The notes: generated from the sequence alone by a model not told the origin. 64,000 nt of DNA from Acaricomes phytoseiuli DSM 14247 (GCF_000376245.1 NZ_AQXM01000054.1:1-64000), one strand, 5' to 3'; shown: positions 35,990 to 45,388, numbered from the stretch's first letter. Program-made: numbers and translations.

Positions 35990-38102
35990 TGATCACGCTG
36001 CCCTCCGGCACAGAGGTGTTCACCGGATCCTGGGCGCGCACGGTGCCAAAGAAGCCTCCCAGGACCTCATCGATCTTGACCTCCAGATTGAGCCGTTTCA
36101 ACTCCTCTGCGGCTTGCTGAGCCTGCTTGCCGATGAAGCTAGGGACTTGCACCATCCGCGGCCCCTTAGAGATCACCAGTGTGACTTCCGTGCCCTTCCT
36201 GACTTGGGCGTCGGCAGGATTCTGCGAGACCACAGAACCGGCCGGCACTTTCGCATCGTTGACCTGCTCCGGTGCGACTACTGGCGTCAAGTCCACCGCT
36301 TGCAATGCCGTGATGGCTGCATCCTGGGTCTTGCCGACGACACCGGGCACAGGAATCGGCCGCGGTCCCTGGGAGGCCACGAGGTCGACTTTGCTTCCCG
36401 CGCGCCGTTGCTCCCCAGCGGAAGGGTTCTGGCTGATGACCTGCCCGACGGGAATGTTCTCGTCATACTGCTCGGTGACCTGACCCAAGGCCAAGTCACC
36501 GTTCTCGAGAGCGGCCTGAGCGGCTTGCAGATCTTGGCCCACTGCTTGCGGCACCGCGTACAGCATGGGGCCCTTGGAGACCGTGAGCACCACTCCCATG
36601 AACTTTCGCTGCTCGGAATTCGCCGGCGGTTCAGTGCCGATCACCCGGTCTGCCAAGATCGTCTCGTCATTGACCTGGCGGGTAGTGGTCCGGAATCCCA
36701 ATTGCTCGAGGGTGCTGCTGGCTTCAGTAGCGGTGCTATTGCGCAGATCTGGAACCGTGGCCAGAGCTCCTGGGCCGGAGCCGAAGAACCAGCCCGCCCC
36801 GGCCCCGAGCAAGGCCAGCAGGAGCACGAGCACCAAGATCAGTAGGCCACGCCGCCGAGGGTTGCCCCGGCGCAACGCCGTAGCGGGCGTGGCAGCATTC
36901 CTGGCAGCCTGTTTCGCCGCCTGCTTGCGGGCCGCCTTCGCCTGGCGAGGGCTCATCGTCGTTTCTTCAGCGGCTTCCGCATACTCCGTGGCACCCTCGC
37001 CGGCAACGCCCGCAGCGGGATAGCCTGGATAGCGCTGTAAGGCGATGGTCTGGGGCAGTTGCTGGCCGTCCGCCACCGCAGAGAACCCCTGTGCGTCGAT
37101 CGCCTCGGTCGGATGCTCTGCCGCGGTCAGAGCCGTGGTGACCGCGGTGTCGCCGCGAGTGCCGAGAAACTCTGTCTCCTGGCCCGGCCCCTGACCGTCC
37201 TGAGAGTTCGTGGACTCCTGCTCCGAGCCGCCGGTATCGAGCTCTTCGTCACTGAGCGTGCTACGGATATGCCGCAGTTCACCCAGTAGCGCGGTGCCAT
37301 CATTCGGCCGGTCTTCGGGGTCTTGCTCCGTGCACCAGCGCACCAGATCATCGAGGTCTTCACTGAGTTCGGGGATCTCCTCGGAAGGTGCCGGTACGGT
37401 CGCGTTGACGTGCTGGTAAGCCACCTGAATCGGCACTTCGCCCTGAAAGGGCTGCCGGCCGGTGAGCATCTCGTAGAGCATGATGCCCACCGCGTAGATA
37501 TCGCTGCGGGCATCGGAGAGCCGCCCCATGACGAGTTCCGGGGAAAGGTAGGCCACGGTGCCGATGAGAGTCCCGGTATTCGTCGAGGTGGTGACCGCGC
37601 GGGCCAAGCCGAAATCACCCAGTTTGATGCGCCCGTCATCAGCTATGAGGACGTTCTCGGGTTTGATATCACGGTGCACGAGACCGGAGGAATGGGCTGC
37701 GGCGAGGCCTTCGACCACGGCCTCGAGGTAGGCCAGGGCCAATCGCGGGGTCAGTGGCCCCTGCTCCCGGAGCACATCGCGCAGGGTGTGCCCCGGCAGG
37801 TACTCCATGACCAAGTAGGCCAAACGCTGCCCGTCCCGCTCTTCTTCGCCTTGATCGAGTACGCCGACCACCCTGGGGTGCGAAAGCCTGGCCGCGGCCT
37901 TCGCCTCACGGCCCAGGCGGTCGAGGAAAGTGTTATCCGAGCTCAGGTGCGGATGTAGGATCTTGATCGCCACCTCGCGATCAAGGCGCAGGTCAAGGGC
38001 GCGGTAGACCGTGGCCATACCGCCCCGGGCTACCTTGCCCAGCACCCTGTATCTCTGGTCGATCAGCAGACCGTCCAGAGGCTCCTGAACCTTACTATGC
38101 AC
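35973..38102 (-). CDS. Membrane Ser/Thr protein kinase with four PASTA domains
   Basis: 709 aa, GTG start. The kinase domain (about 15-280) is complete: GKVARGGMATVY (P-loop), VAIKIL (Lys), HRDIKPENV (catalytic loop), DFGLAR, and SPE in the activation segment after TSTNTGTLIGT. A cytoplasmic Ala-rich linker leads to a single helix (LLILVLVLLLALLGAGAGWFFG, about 423-444). Four extracellular PASTA repeats follow, each ending in a TVSKGP/VASQGP-like motif. It senses peptidoglycan or lipid II and phosphorylates regulators. Position between aroG and an Rv2175c-like gene corresponds to mycobacterial pknL, which lacks PASTA. Likely substrates are the divergent HTH protein and GarA (inference). Confidence 0.92.
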   Translation of the reverse strand: MHSKVQEPLDGLLIDQRYRVLGKVARGGMATVYRALDLRLDREVAIKILHPHLSSDNTFLDRLGREAKAAARLSHPRVVGVLDQGEEERDGQRLAYLVMEYLPGHTLRDVLREQGPLTPRLALAYLEAVVEGLAAAHSSGLVHRDIKPENVLIADDGRIKLGDFGLARAVTTSTNTGTLIGTVAYLSPELVMGRLSDARSDIYAVGIMLYEMLTGRQPFQGEVPIQVAYQHVNATVPAPSEEIPELSEDLDDLVRWCTEQDPEDRPNDGTALLGELRHIRSTLSDEELDTGGSEQESTNSQDGQGPGQETEFLGTRGDTAVTTALTAAEHPTEAIDAQGFSAVADGQQLPQTIALQRYPGYPAAGVAGEGATEYAEAAEETTMSPRQAKAARKQAAKQAARNAATPATALRRGNPRRRGLLILVLVLLLALLGAGAGWFFGSGPGALATVPDLRNSTATEASSTLEQLGFRTTTRQVNDETILADRVIGTEPPANSEQRKFMGVVLTVSKGPMLYAVPQAVGQDLQAAQAALENGDLALGQVTEQYDENIPVGQVISQNPSAGEQRRAGSKVDLVASQGPRPIPVPGVVGKTQDAAITALQAVDLTPVVAPEQVNDAKVPAGSVVSQNPADAQVRKGTEVTLVISKGPRMVQVPSFIGKQAQQAAEELKRLNLEVKIDEVLGGFFGTVRAQDPVNTSVPEGSVITLTVV

Positions 38103-38233
38103 TCTCCGATCCTAACGGGAGGAGGCTTTTCAACTGATTCCAACACGGGCACCCGGGCACGGACGTTAGCCCCGAGGCCTTCCTGCCCGGTGCTCTGATG
38201 ACACCGGGCAGGATTATATGGCACGCTGAGGGC

Positions 38234-38659
38234 GTGAATAATCCAGTAAGCCCCGATTCCGCTTCGCAGCCCACTCAGCAGGCCTCTGATCCCCAGCAGC
38301 AGCGCCTGGCTGAGCTGGAAAGCCTCGTCGGGAACTGGTTGCCGCTTCCTGATGTGGCCGAGCTGCTGGGCATTCCAGTCACTAAAGTGCACACCTTGAT
38401 TTCGGAAGGGTCCCTGGTGGCAGTGCGGATCGGACAGCCTAAGATCCGAGTCATCCCAGCAGAGTTCCTGCTCGAGGGAGAAGTGCTGGAAAGCCTCCGG
38501 GGCACGCTTTCGGTTCTGACGGATGCAGGCTTCGATGAGATTTCAGCCCTGCTCTGGTTGTTCAGCGAGGACCCTTCACTGCCGGGGCGGCCCATCGACG
38601 CGCTTCGCCAGGGCCGCAAGACAGAGATCCGGCGAAGGGCTCAGGCCCTCGCCTGGTAG
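38234..38659 (+). CDS. Rv2175c-like HTH DNA-binding protein
   Basis: 141 aa from GTG 38234 (GAGGG upstream, TTATAT -10-like at 38214). A winged HTH is near 35-70 (NWLPLPDVAELLGIPVTKVHTLISEGSLVAVRIG), followed by a helical C-terminus (LSVLTDAGFDEISALLWLF). Mycobacterial Rv2175c is a DNA-binding substrate of PknL, and here too it is divergent from the kinase gene. A Ser/Thr/Gln-rich N-terminal tail could carry the phospho-site (inference). Confidence 0.82.
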   Translation: MNNPVSPDSASQPTQQASDPQQQRLAELESLVGNWLPLPDVAELLGIPVTKVHTLISEGSLVAVRIGQPKIRVIPAEFLLEGEVLESLRGTLSVLTDAGFDEISALLWLFSEDPSLPGRPIDALRQGRKTEIRRRAQALAW

Positions 38660-38708
38660 GCAGCGTCGACGAACCTGCAACCAGGGCAGCTTGTCTAGCA
38701 CGTGCTGT

Positions 38709-39815
38709 TCACGACGTGCGCTGCACTGCAGCCCGGGCGATGCCGCTCAGGGCCTGCCGGCTGATCTCGTCGATGTCCAGACTGCTGAGAGCGCTCAGCG
38801 CCTGGTCTGCGCATTCTGCGATAAGCCGCTCGGTAGCGGCTACCGCGCCCGTGCTGGTGATGATTTCCCGGAGTTGGTCGATCTGGGCGGCGTTGAGCTC
38901 CGGATCGCCTAGGCTCTCCTGCAAGCGATCGGCTTCCGCTGCTGAGGCGCTCTGGAGGGCATAGCCGATAAGCACAGTGCGTTTGCCCTCGCGCAGATCA
39001 TCCCCTGCCGGTTTGCCGGTCTGCTCCGGATCGCCGAAGACTCCCAGCAGGTCATCACGCAACTGGAAGGCTTCGCCCAGGGGCAACCCGAAGCGCGAAT
39101 ACCCGTCAAGCAGCCCGGTGCTGCCGCCGCCCAGGGCTCCGCCGAGTCCGAGCGGGCGCTCCACGGAGTACTTAGCCGATTTATAACGGATGATGATTCG
39201 CGCCCGGTCCGCAGCCGCTTCCCGTTCACGGGATGCCCCAGCGACTTCTTCGAAGATATCGAGGTACTGGCCGGCCATCACCTCGCGGCGCATAGTGTCG
39301 AAGATCTCCCTGGCCAGAGCGGCTTCCCGGCTGCCGACGGTGAAGGCCGGTGGTCGAATAGACGCGAAAACCTGCTCGCTGAAGGAAAGGCACAAGTCTC
39401 CCACCAGGATCGCTGCGGCTTCGCCGAACCGTTCCGGATCAAGGGCCCAGCGTTGTCGCCGGTGCTCCTGCTCGAATCGGCGGTGCACGCTGGGCGCGCC
39501 ACGCCGACGGTCGGAACCGTCGATGATGTCATCGTGGATCAACGCTGCGCTCTGGAAGAGTTCCAGGGCCACCCCGGCACGGACGATGAGGGGCAAGGTA
39601 TCGGCGTCGCCACCGGCTCCGCGCCAGCCCCAGTAGCACAGTGATGCGCGCATGCGCTTACCGCCGGAGGCCAGAGCGCGGATCGCATCCACCAGCTCAA
39701 CGGCCTCCGGGGCGATATCGGCCAGGAGACGCTCTTGCGAGCCGAGGAAGTCATCGAGCTGCTCAGAGAACTCAGAGCGGAAACGAGCCGGCTCCGCTGC
39801 CCGTGATTCTGTCAT
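38709..39815 (-). CDS. Polyprenyl diphosphate (geranylgeranyl-type) synthase
   Basis: 368 aa from ATG 39815 (GAGGTGG upstream; an earlier in-frame start lacks one). Condenses isopentenyl diphosphate with allylic diphosphates. First Asp-rich motif: LIHDDIIDGSDRRRG. Second: FQLRDDLLGVFGD. Chain-length residues before the first motif (GVALELFQSAA) suggest a C20-type product, but length prediction is uncertain. The mycobacterial counterpart near pknL is idsA2. Confidence 0.88.
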   Translation of the reverse strand: MTESRAAEPARFRSEFSEQLDDFLGSQERLLADIAPEAVELVDAIRALASGGKRMRASLCYWGWRGAGGDADTLPLIVRAGVALELFQSAALIHDDIIDGSDRRRGAPSVHRRFEQEHRRQRWALDPERFGEAAAILVGDLCLSFSEQVFASIRPPAFTVGSREAALAREIFDTMRREVMAGQYLDIFEEVAGASREREAAADRARIIIRYKSAKYSVERPLGLGGALGGGSTGLLDGYSRFGLPLGEAFQLRDDLLGVFGDPEQTGKPAGDDLREGKRTVLIGYALQSASAAEADRLQESLGDPELNAAQIDQLREIITSTGAVAATERLIAECADQALSALSSLDIDEISRQALSGIARAAVQRTS

Positions 39816-39942
39816 CGCAGTGCTGCCACCTCGCAGGTCTCTTATCTGCAGCATATTATTGCTCGCTGCTTCCGGAATCTTCCAGCGGAACTATCTCAGT
39901 ACTGCTTCATCACTTCAGGTAGTTTTCATCACTTCAGGTAGT

Positions 39943-40566
39943 TCACTGTTTCAACGACCCCGGGGCGACTTTAGCGCCTAGCGTCACTGTATTACTGCTC
40001 CCACCCTCATCCGAAACCACCGAAACGCTCACGCTCTCCTGGCCGCCTCCGCGGACGAAGTCACGGGTGGGCACACTCCCGACGACGTCACCGGACAGTG
40101 CGGTGAAGCCCTGCCCCTTGAAGGCCTCGGTGTAGAAGTCAGTGACTTCTTGGGCGGAAGCGTTCGTGGTCAGTACGAGCGAAGCGCTCGCTGGATCCTG
40201 AGATGAATCGTAAGCGCTCTGCCGGACCTGGGATCCGGGCATCACCGGGAGCAGCCCGGTGGGGAAGCCTGCCACGAGAGCACCTACGGTGACCTGCGCC
40301 TGAGATGTGGGCTGAGCCGAGCCCGAAGTGGTGCTGGGGCTTGCGCTCTGCTCGCTCGAATCAGCGGTCTCAGACTGCGTGGCAGCGGGGCTGACCTGGG
40401 TATCGGAGGGCTGGGGTGCGCACGCGCTCAGCACGACCGGGCTGAGCAGAGCCAGGCTCAGCAGGCTTCCGGCACCCAGCCTGCGCCAGGGCGAGCCCTG
40501 AGAGGTGCTAGAAGACGCGCTGGCAGCAGTCGGCTGGGCAGGGGAGCGGAAGGTACGGTAAGGCAT
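39943..40566 (-). CDS. Lipoprotein of unknown function
   Basis: 207 aa. The N-terminus has WRRLGAGSLLSLALLSPVVLSAC with lipobox LSAC and lipidated Cys49. A Ser/Thr/Gln linker (about 50-90) precedes a domain with the pattern DPASASLVLTTNASAQEVTDFYTEAFKGQGF, typical of small extracellular proteins that pair an amphipathic helix with strands. No enzymatic motif is seen. Confidence 0.7.
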   Translation of the reverse strand: MPYRTFRSPAQPTAASASSSTSQGSPWRRLGAGSLLSLALLSPVVLSACAPQPSDTQVSPAATQSETADSSEQSASPSTTSGSAQPTSQAQVTVGALVAGFPTGLLPVMPGSQVRQSAYDSSQDPASASLVLTTNASAQEVTDFYTEAFKGQGFTALSGDVVGSVPTRDFVRGGGQESVSVSVVSDEGGSSNTVTLGAKVAPGSLKQ

Positions 40567-40687
40567 TTGGCCAGTCTAGTTCATCCGGTTTTCACGGAGC
40601 GTTCCCGGAGCGACGGCGGCAGTTCAAGATGGCAGCTCGCTGAGGACGGCTCAGGATGTCACCGGCCCTGTCTATTATGAAAGTGTT

Positions 40688-42019
40688 ATGCCCGAGCACT
40701 CCGCAGCCGATCCCGCTCCGAAGCGAGCAGCAAGGCCGACATCGCCGCGAATCCAGCCCCGATTAGCCGGTTCGTCGCCCGATGCCCGCTCGATCCTGCA
40801 CGTCGATATGGACGCTTTCTTCGTTTCCGTGGAGCAGCGCGAAGACCCTTCTTTGCGGGGGCGGCCGGTGATCGTGGGTTTCCGAGAGGGCAGATCCGTT
40901 GTCCTATCTGCCTCGTATGAGGCACGGCGCTTCGGGGTCCGTTCGGCGATGCCGATGGCGGCGGCGCTGCGTCAGTGCCCGGCGGCCCTGGTGCGCCCGC
41001 CCAGACACCATCTCTATCGCCAGGTCTCTGCTCAGATCATGGAGATCTTCCGGTCCGTCACCGACCAAGTTGAGCAGCTGAGCATCGATGAGGCGTTCCT
41101 GGATGTCACTGGTACGGTGCGCAGGCTTGGGCCGCCGATGCTCACGGCGCGTCAGCTCCGCCAGAAGATCGTCGAGACCGTGGGAATCACTGCTTCGGTG
41201 GGTCTTGCCGAGAGCAAGTTCGTCGCGAAGATTGCTTCTACCCAATCTAAACCAGATGGCCTGCTGGTGATTCCTGCTGAGGAGACCGTGGCTTTTCTGC
41301 ACACGCTTCCGGCGCGGGCGCTCTGGGGAGTCGGAGCGAAAACCCTGAGTATCCTGGGGAACCTCGGTGTTCATACGGTGGAGCAGATCGCCCATACCCC
41401 ACCGGCTGCGCTGCGCCGCGCCCTGGGAGCTACCGGTGAGCACATCTACCGTTTGTCCTGGGGAATCGACTCGCGGCCGGTGACCCCGGTGCGCGAAGAA
41501 AAAAGCATCGGGGCGGAAGAGACCTTTGCCAGCGATACCTATGATAACGGGTTGCTTCAACGGGTACTGCTCCGGCTCGCGCATCGAACCGGTGAGCGGC
41601 TGCGCGGTTCGGGTCAGCTATCCCGCACCGTGGGACTCAAGCTCCGGTATGCCGACTTCTCTCTGGTCAGCCGTTCGCGGACGCTATCGGCTCCCGTGGA
41701 CAGCGCGCAGATCCTTTACCGGGAGGCGGTGCAGCTACTGGATGCCCTGGGCCGCCGCCCTCAACCGGTGAGGCTGATCGGGCTGCGGGCGGAAAGTCTT
41801 GAGACGGCAGCCACGACATCGATCCAGCTCAGCATGGAGCGCGATCAGGATAATTGGCGGGCTGCGGAGGCCGCCATGGATGAGGTGCACCGGAAGTATC
41901 AGGGAACGCCGATGCTGCCGGCGCGATTGCTAGAGCAGAAACAGCGCCGGGAAAAACCTGGCCACGGGTCACGGGCATGGTCGCATGGGGCAGGAGAACC
42001 CGAGGCGCCCGCCGAGTAG
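40688..42019 (+). CDS. dinB: DNA polymerase IV
   Basis: 443 aa Y-family translesion polymerase. Catalytic metal ligands: HVDMDAFFVSVEQ and the Asp-Glu of SIDEAFLDV. The YEARRFGVRSAMPM finger region, VGLAESKFVAKIAS and the thumb HhH (LHTLPARALWGVGAKT) are present. The C-terminal tail lacks a clear QL-LF clamp motif. No LexA box is visible in the promoter; TATTAT lies 15 bases before the ATG. The stop lies in the first copy of a 10-bp tandem repeat. Confidence 0.93.
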   Translation: MPEHSAADPAPKRAARPTSPRIQPRLAGSSPDARSILHVDMDAFFVSVEQREDPSLRGRPVIVGFREGRSVVLSASYEARRFGVRSAMPMAAALRQCPAALVRPPRHHLYRQVSAQIMEIFRSVTDQVEQLSIDEAFLDVTGTVRRLGPPMLTARQLRQKIVETVGITASVGLAESKFVAKIASTQSKPDGLLVIPAEETVAFLHTLPARALWGVGAKTLSILGNLGVHTVEQIAHTPPAALRRALGATGEHIYRLSWGIDSRPVTPVREEKSIGAEETFASDTYDNGLLQRVLLRLAHRTGERLRGSGQLSRTVGLKLRYADFSLVSRSRTLSAPVDSAQILYREAVQLLDALGRRPQPVRLIGLRAESLETAATTSIQLSMERDQDNWRAAEAAMDEVHRKYQGTPMLPARLLEQKQRREKPGHGSRAWSHGAGEPEAPAE

Positions 42020-42050
42020 AGCCGAGTAGAGCCGAGTAGAACTGAGTAGA
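42011..42050. repeat. Four 10-bp tandem repeats at the dinB stop
   Basis: GCCGAGTAGA occurs three times exactly (from 42011, 42021, 42031) and a fourth time as ACTGAGTAGA. The dinB stop codon TAG is in the first unit, so copy-number changes do not alter the protein. Confidence 0.85.
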
Positions 42051-42242
42051 ACTAGGGAAGAACTAAGAAGCGTGAAGGAAGGTAGCCTTCCGCTTTCGGT
42101 TAGCGTCGCGGGGGATTATCCTAGAAGGAAAGAACGTTACCTAACTACCGGCCTGCAGTGTGCTGGTAAGCGTAGTGGTGGCTGCTGAGCATGAGCCGCC
42201 ACCGATGGCGGATCATCGGTGGCAGACCTGAAGGAGGTCGTG

Positions 42243-42629
42243 ATGCCCCTCTCGGAGCATGAACAGAGATTGCTCGATCAGCTCGAGCAGCAATTGCATG
42301 CCAGCGACCCCAAGTTCGCTAGCTCGCTGGGTACGGATCAGGCGCGCACGGTCTCCGCCAGGCATATCATTCTGGGCGTTCTGGTCGCCGTAGCCGGCAT
42401 CGTGGTTCTGCTCATCGGTATCGGTATGCAGCAGATCTTCTTGGGCGTAGGCGGCTTCCTGCTGATGGGGGCCGGTGCTTATATCGCCACGCTGGGCCGC
42501 GGTAAAGGTGGTAAAGGCTCTGCACCATCAGCCGGTCAAGGCTCCCGGGCGGGCCGCAGCGGGCAGGCTAAAAGCGGGTTCATGGCGAACCTGGAGCAGA
42601 AATGGGATGAACGCCGCCGCGAGCAGTGA
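42243..42629 (+). CDS. DUF3040 membrane protein
   Basis: 128 aa from ATG 42243 with AAGGAGG five bases upstream. N-terminal PLSEHEQRLLDQLEQQL is the DUF3040 hallmark. Two hydrophobic helices (about 43-62 and 66-84) are followed by a Gly/Lys-rich basic tail. The family is actinobacterial, commonly just upstream of mraZ; function unknown. A 9-bp hairpin (42198-42223) lies in the leader. Confidence 0.88.
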   Translation: MPLSEHEQRLLDQLEQQLHASDPKFASSLGTDQARTVSARHIILGVLVAVAGIVVLLIGIGMQQIFLGVGGFLLMGAGAYIATLGRGKGGKGSAPSAGQGSRAGRSGQAKSGFMANLEQKWDERRREQ

Positions 42630-42772
42630 GCCCTTCCGGCTGCAGATACCCTCTAGTCATCCTCCACTTCCCACCACTGAGACTTTGAGGATAATGCGGC
42701 ATAGCCTCAGAGGAGACCGTTGAGCGGCTCTAGTCGCCGTCAATCGCCGTCAATACTGGGCGGAAACTCATC

Positions 42773-42795
42773 CCCGGCCTCTGGCCGGGTTTTTT
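42773..42795 (+). terminator. Intrinsic terminator before the dcw cluster
   Basis: CCCGGCC-TCT-GGCCGGG followed by six T. It insulates mraZ from the DUF3040 gene. The region 42630-42992 otherwise holds AT-rich promoter sequence and the MraZ boxes. Confidence 0.9.
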
Positions 42796-42926
42796 CATGT
42801 CCGCTCCGCGAAACGCTGTGGAAAATTTCCTCCACTTCTATCCCCTCGGAAAGTTCCTTGATATTTCAAGGTTTTTCAGCTTCTTGAAATCCGCCACGTC
42901 TGCTTTATGACTTCATTTCAGTTGAA

Positions 42927-42956
42927 TGTGGGGGATTGTGGAGTAAAGTGGAGGCA
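42927..42956 (+). promoter_or_regulatory. MraZ-box repeats
   Basis: Three direct repeats at exact 10-bp spacing: TGTGGGGGAT, TGTGGAGTAA, AGTGGAGGCA. MraZ is known to bind such (G)TGGG repeats upstream of its own gene, so dcw autoregulation is expected. The repeats also make an upstream in-frame start (42936) improbable. Confidence 0.7.
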
Positions 42957-42992
42957 AGTAGAGAGCAAGGGATGCGTCTAGGGGGTGGTCGA

Positions 42993-43424
42993 GTGTTCCT
43001 CGGAACCTATTCGCCGCGCCTTGACGAGAAAGGGCGACTCATTCTCCCGGCTAAATTCCGGGACGAGCTGGGCAACGGCTTGGTTCTCACACGGGGCCAG
43101 GAAAGATGCATTTACGTCTTCAGTCAGCGGGAATTCGAACGAGTGCACGAGCAAATGCGCAATGCGCCGATCTCCTCGAGGCAGGCACGTGACTACATCA
43201 GGGTTTTCCTCTCCGGAGCCTCGGATGAGATGTCCGATAAGCAGGGGCGGGTGACGATCCCTTCAGCGCTGCGTGACTACGCCGGGCTGGATCGGGATTT
43301 GGCGGTCATCGGTGCCGGCTCTCGGGCGGAGATCTGGGATTCCAGCGCGTGGGCTGCCTACCTGGAAGAGAAAGAGAATGCATTTTCTGAAACCGATGAC
43401 AACGACATACCCGGGCTGCTGTGA
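42993..43424 (+). CDS. mraZ: Division/cell-wall cluster regulator MraZ
   Basis: 143 aa from GTG 42993, exactly the family length and beginning [26 protein letters not shown]. Two SpoVT/AbrB-like swapped-hairpin domains carry the DxxGR motifs (DEKGRL and [16 protein letters not shown]). It is a transcription factor binding repeats upstream of its own gene. First gene of the dcw operon, 220 bases before rsmH. Confidence 0.93.
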   Translation: MFLGTYSPRLDEKGRLILPAKFRDELGNGLVLTRGQERCIYVFSQREFERVHEQMRNAPISSRQARDYIRVFLSGASDEMSDKQGRVTIPSALRDYAGLDRDLAVIGAGSRAEIWDSSAWAAYLEEKENAFSETDDNDIPGLL

Positions 43425-43549
43425 TCGGCAGTCGATCCGTTCGCGGAAACGTTCTGGGACACGGCGAGGAGCTGGGCTGAGATCTCCAGCCGCCCTGCGC
43501 CACCTGACTCACCTTCCCCGGTGTCAGGCGGATCGCATGGTGCGGAGGG

Positions 43550-43589
43550 GGATCTGAGTCCAGATCCTGTCAGCTCGCAGGGCTGACAG
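43550..43589 (+). promoter_or_regulatory. Two consecutive hairpins between mraZ and rsmH
   Basis: GGATCTG/CAGATCC (43550-43567) is followed at once by CTGTCAGC/GCTGACAG (43567-43589). No U-tract. They may attenuate or process the operon transcript after mraZ. Confidence 0.4.
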
Positions 43590-43646
43590 CAGAGAAACAG
43601 CAGGAAACGCTAGGACAAGGGACGGCAGATGGAAAGGAGCGCAGCG

Positions 43647-44630
43647 GTGACGGACGCCCCGCAGCCCGCAGACCGGCACATACCGGTGCTCCTGGAACGT
43701 TGCGTGTCCTTGTTGGCGCCGGCCATCGAAGCGGCTGCTCAGGCCGGTAGGACTCCGTTCGTCATTGACGCCACACTGGGCATGGGTGGGCACAGCGAAG
43801 CCCTGCTGAATCGGTTCACAGCCCTGCACATCATCGGTATCGACAGAGATCAGCAAGCTCTGGAACTTGCCGGTTCGAGGCTTCAGGACCATCAGCATCG
43901 ACTCGACCTGGTGCACGCTGTCTACGACGAGATCCCCGAAGTGCTCGAAGACCTGGCCATACCCGCGGTGGACGGGGTGCTCATGGATCTCGGCGTTTCC
44001 TCCCTGCAGATTGATGAAGCCGAGCGCGGGTTCATGTACCGCGACGACGCTCCACTGGATATGCGCATGGATAACTCCCGAGGGTTCACCGCCGCTGATG
44101 TGGTCAATGAATATTCGGAGTCGGAACTCGCCAGGCTCATCCGACGCTGGGGAGAGGAGCGCTTCGCCGCACGAATCGCCCGCAGCATCGTCGAACGACG
44201 TGCCGGTTCCGCGCTCCGGAGCACCGGTGAACTCGTAGAAGTCATCCGGGGAGCCGTACCCGCTGCGGCGGCACGCACCGGTGGGCATCCGGCAAAACGG
44301 ACTTTCCAGGCTCTGCGCATTGAAGTGAATCAGGAACTCCTGGTTCTCGAGCGCGCGGTTCCGGCGGCGCTCGAAGCCTTGGTGGTGGGCGGTCGCTGCG
44401 TGGTGATGTCTTACCACTCGCTTGAAGACAAGATCGTCAAAAAAGCTTTCGCGGCAGGCGCCAGCTCACAGGCACCCCCGCGTTTTCCCGTCGAATTAGA
44501 GGAGCACCGGCCAGAGCTCGAGCTTCTGACCAAAGGTGTGGGCACCCCCGATCCTCAAGAGCTAGCAGAAAACCCCCGGGCGGCTTCAGTGCGTTTGCGC
44601 GCGGCCGAGCGGATCCGAATCAGGAGGTAG
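43647..44630 (+). CDS. rsmH: 16S rRNA (cytosine-1402-N4) methyltransferase
   Basis: 327 aa from GTG 43647, with AAAGGAG seven bases upstream; ATG 43629 overlaps that site. S-adenosylmethionine site: [17 protein letters not shown]. Further RsmH motifs: [29 protein letters not shown] and [14 protein letters not shown]. Methylates C1402 in the ribosomal P site. Two bases separate it from ftsL. Confidence 0.95.
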   Translation: MTDAPQPADRHIPVLLERCVSLLAPAIEAAAQAGRTPFVIDATLGMGGHSEALLNRFTALHIIGIDRDQQALELAGSRLQDHQHRLDLVHAVYDEIPEVLEDLAIPAVDGVLMDLGVSSLQIDEAERGFMYRDDAPLDMRMDNSRGFTAADVVNEYSESELARLIRRWGEERFAARIARSIVERRAGSALRSTGELVEVIRGAVPAAAARTGGHPAKRTFQALRIEVNQELLVLERAVPAALEALVVGGRCVVMSYHSLEDKIVKKAFAAGASSQAPPRFPVELEEHRPELELLTKGVGTPDPQELAENPRAASVRLRAAERIRIRR

Positions 44631-44632
44631 AG

Positions 44633-45388
44633 ATGACCAGCGCAGCACAGCACGCCCGTACCGCTCGGGCATCGCAGGCTCGTGCCAGCGGCAATCGGCT
44701 GGCAGAGCCGCCCACCGAGGAGCTGCGCGTCGTGACCGCGTCAGCCGCCGCCAAACCGCTCAAACAGCATGCTGCCGCGGCCGCGCGTGGTGTCTCCGCT
44801 GCCCGCAATGTTCCCGGTCGCGGTGTTCCGGCTCGGAGCAGCAAGGACCGTGTCTCGGGAGGCTCCCGGCCGGAGCTCTCCGTTGTACCGGGTATGCCGC
44901 GGCGGAAGGTGCCTTTCATCGTTTTCTGCTTCGCCGCCTTGGTGAGCGCTCTGGCCATAGTCCTCGTCCTGAACATCTCGGTCTCCGCTAATCAGTACCA
45001 GCTGGTAGCGCTCCGCAACCAGCAGACCGACATGATCAAGATCAATGATCAGCTGACACAGCAGCAGCAATTGATGCAATCTCCCCAGAATCTGGCAGCC
45101 AAGGCACGAGAATTGGGAATGGTAGCACCTGCAACGATCGGTCAAGTGAATGTGGATACCGGAACTATCGCCGGGAACCCCGTTCCCGCAGAGAAGACGG
45201 ACAGCCCTCCGCCGCTGATCGGGGGGCCGCAGATAGCGGGTCAGCAGAATGTTGCGACCCAGCGTTATGGCGATAGTAACGCCAGCGGCAATAACGCTGG
45301 GCAGGCGCCTCCTACCGGGCAGAACCTGCCGGCAGGGGAGCTGCAGGGCGGGACGATCCCCGCTCCGCAGCAGCGACCTGCGCAGTAA
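44633..45388 (+). CDS. ftsL: FtsL-like septal protein
   Basis: 251 aa, GGAGG before ATG. A basic Ala/Arg-rich cytoplasmic region (about 1-98) precedes one helix (PFIVFCFAALVSALAIVLVLNI, about 99-120). A coiled-coil periplasmic-side part follows (NQYQLVALRNQQTDMIKINDQLTQQQQLM, ending near AKARELGMV), then an unusually long Gln/Pro/Asn-rich tail of about 90 residues. Identification rests on position and the TM-coiled coil-LGM pattern. It would link FtsQ/DivIC and the FtsWI synthase. Confidence 0.85.
   Translation: MTSAAQHARTARASQARASGNRLAEPPTEELRVVTASAAAKPLKQHAAAAARGVSAARNVPGRGVPARSSKDRVSGGSRPELSVVPGMPRRKVPFIVFCFAALVSALAIVLVLNISVSANQYQLVALRNQQTDMIKINDQLTQQQQLMQSPQNLAAKARELGMVAPATIGQVNVDTGTIAGNPVPAEKTDSPPPLIGGPQIAGQQNVATQRYGDSNASGNNAGQAPPTGQNLPAGELQGGTIPAPQQRPAQ

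Noticed and set aside
40640-40688. LexA/SOS box for dinB
   Set aside because: No GAACNNNNGTTC-like sequence upstream of the gene.
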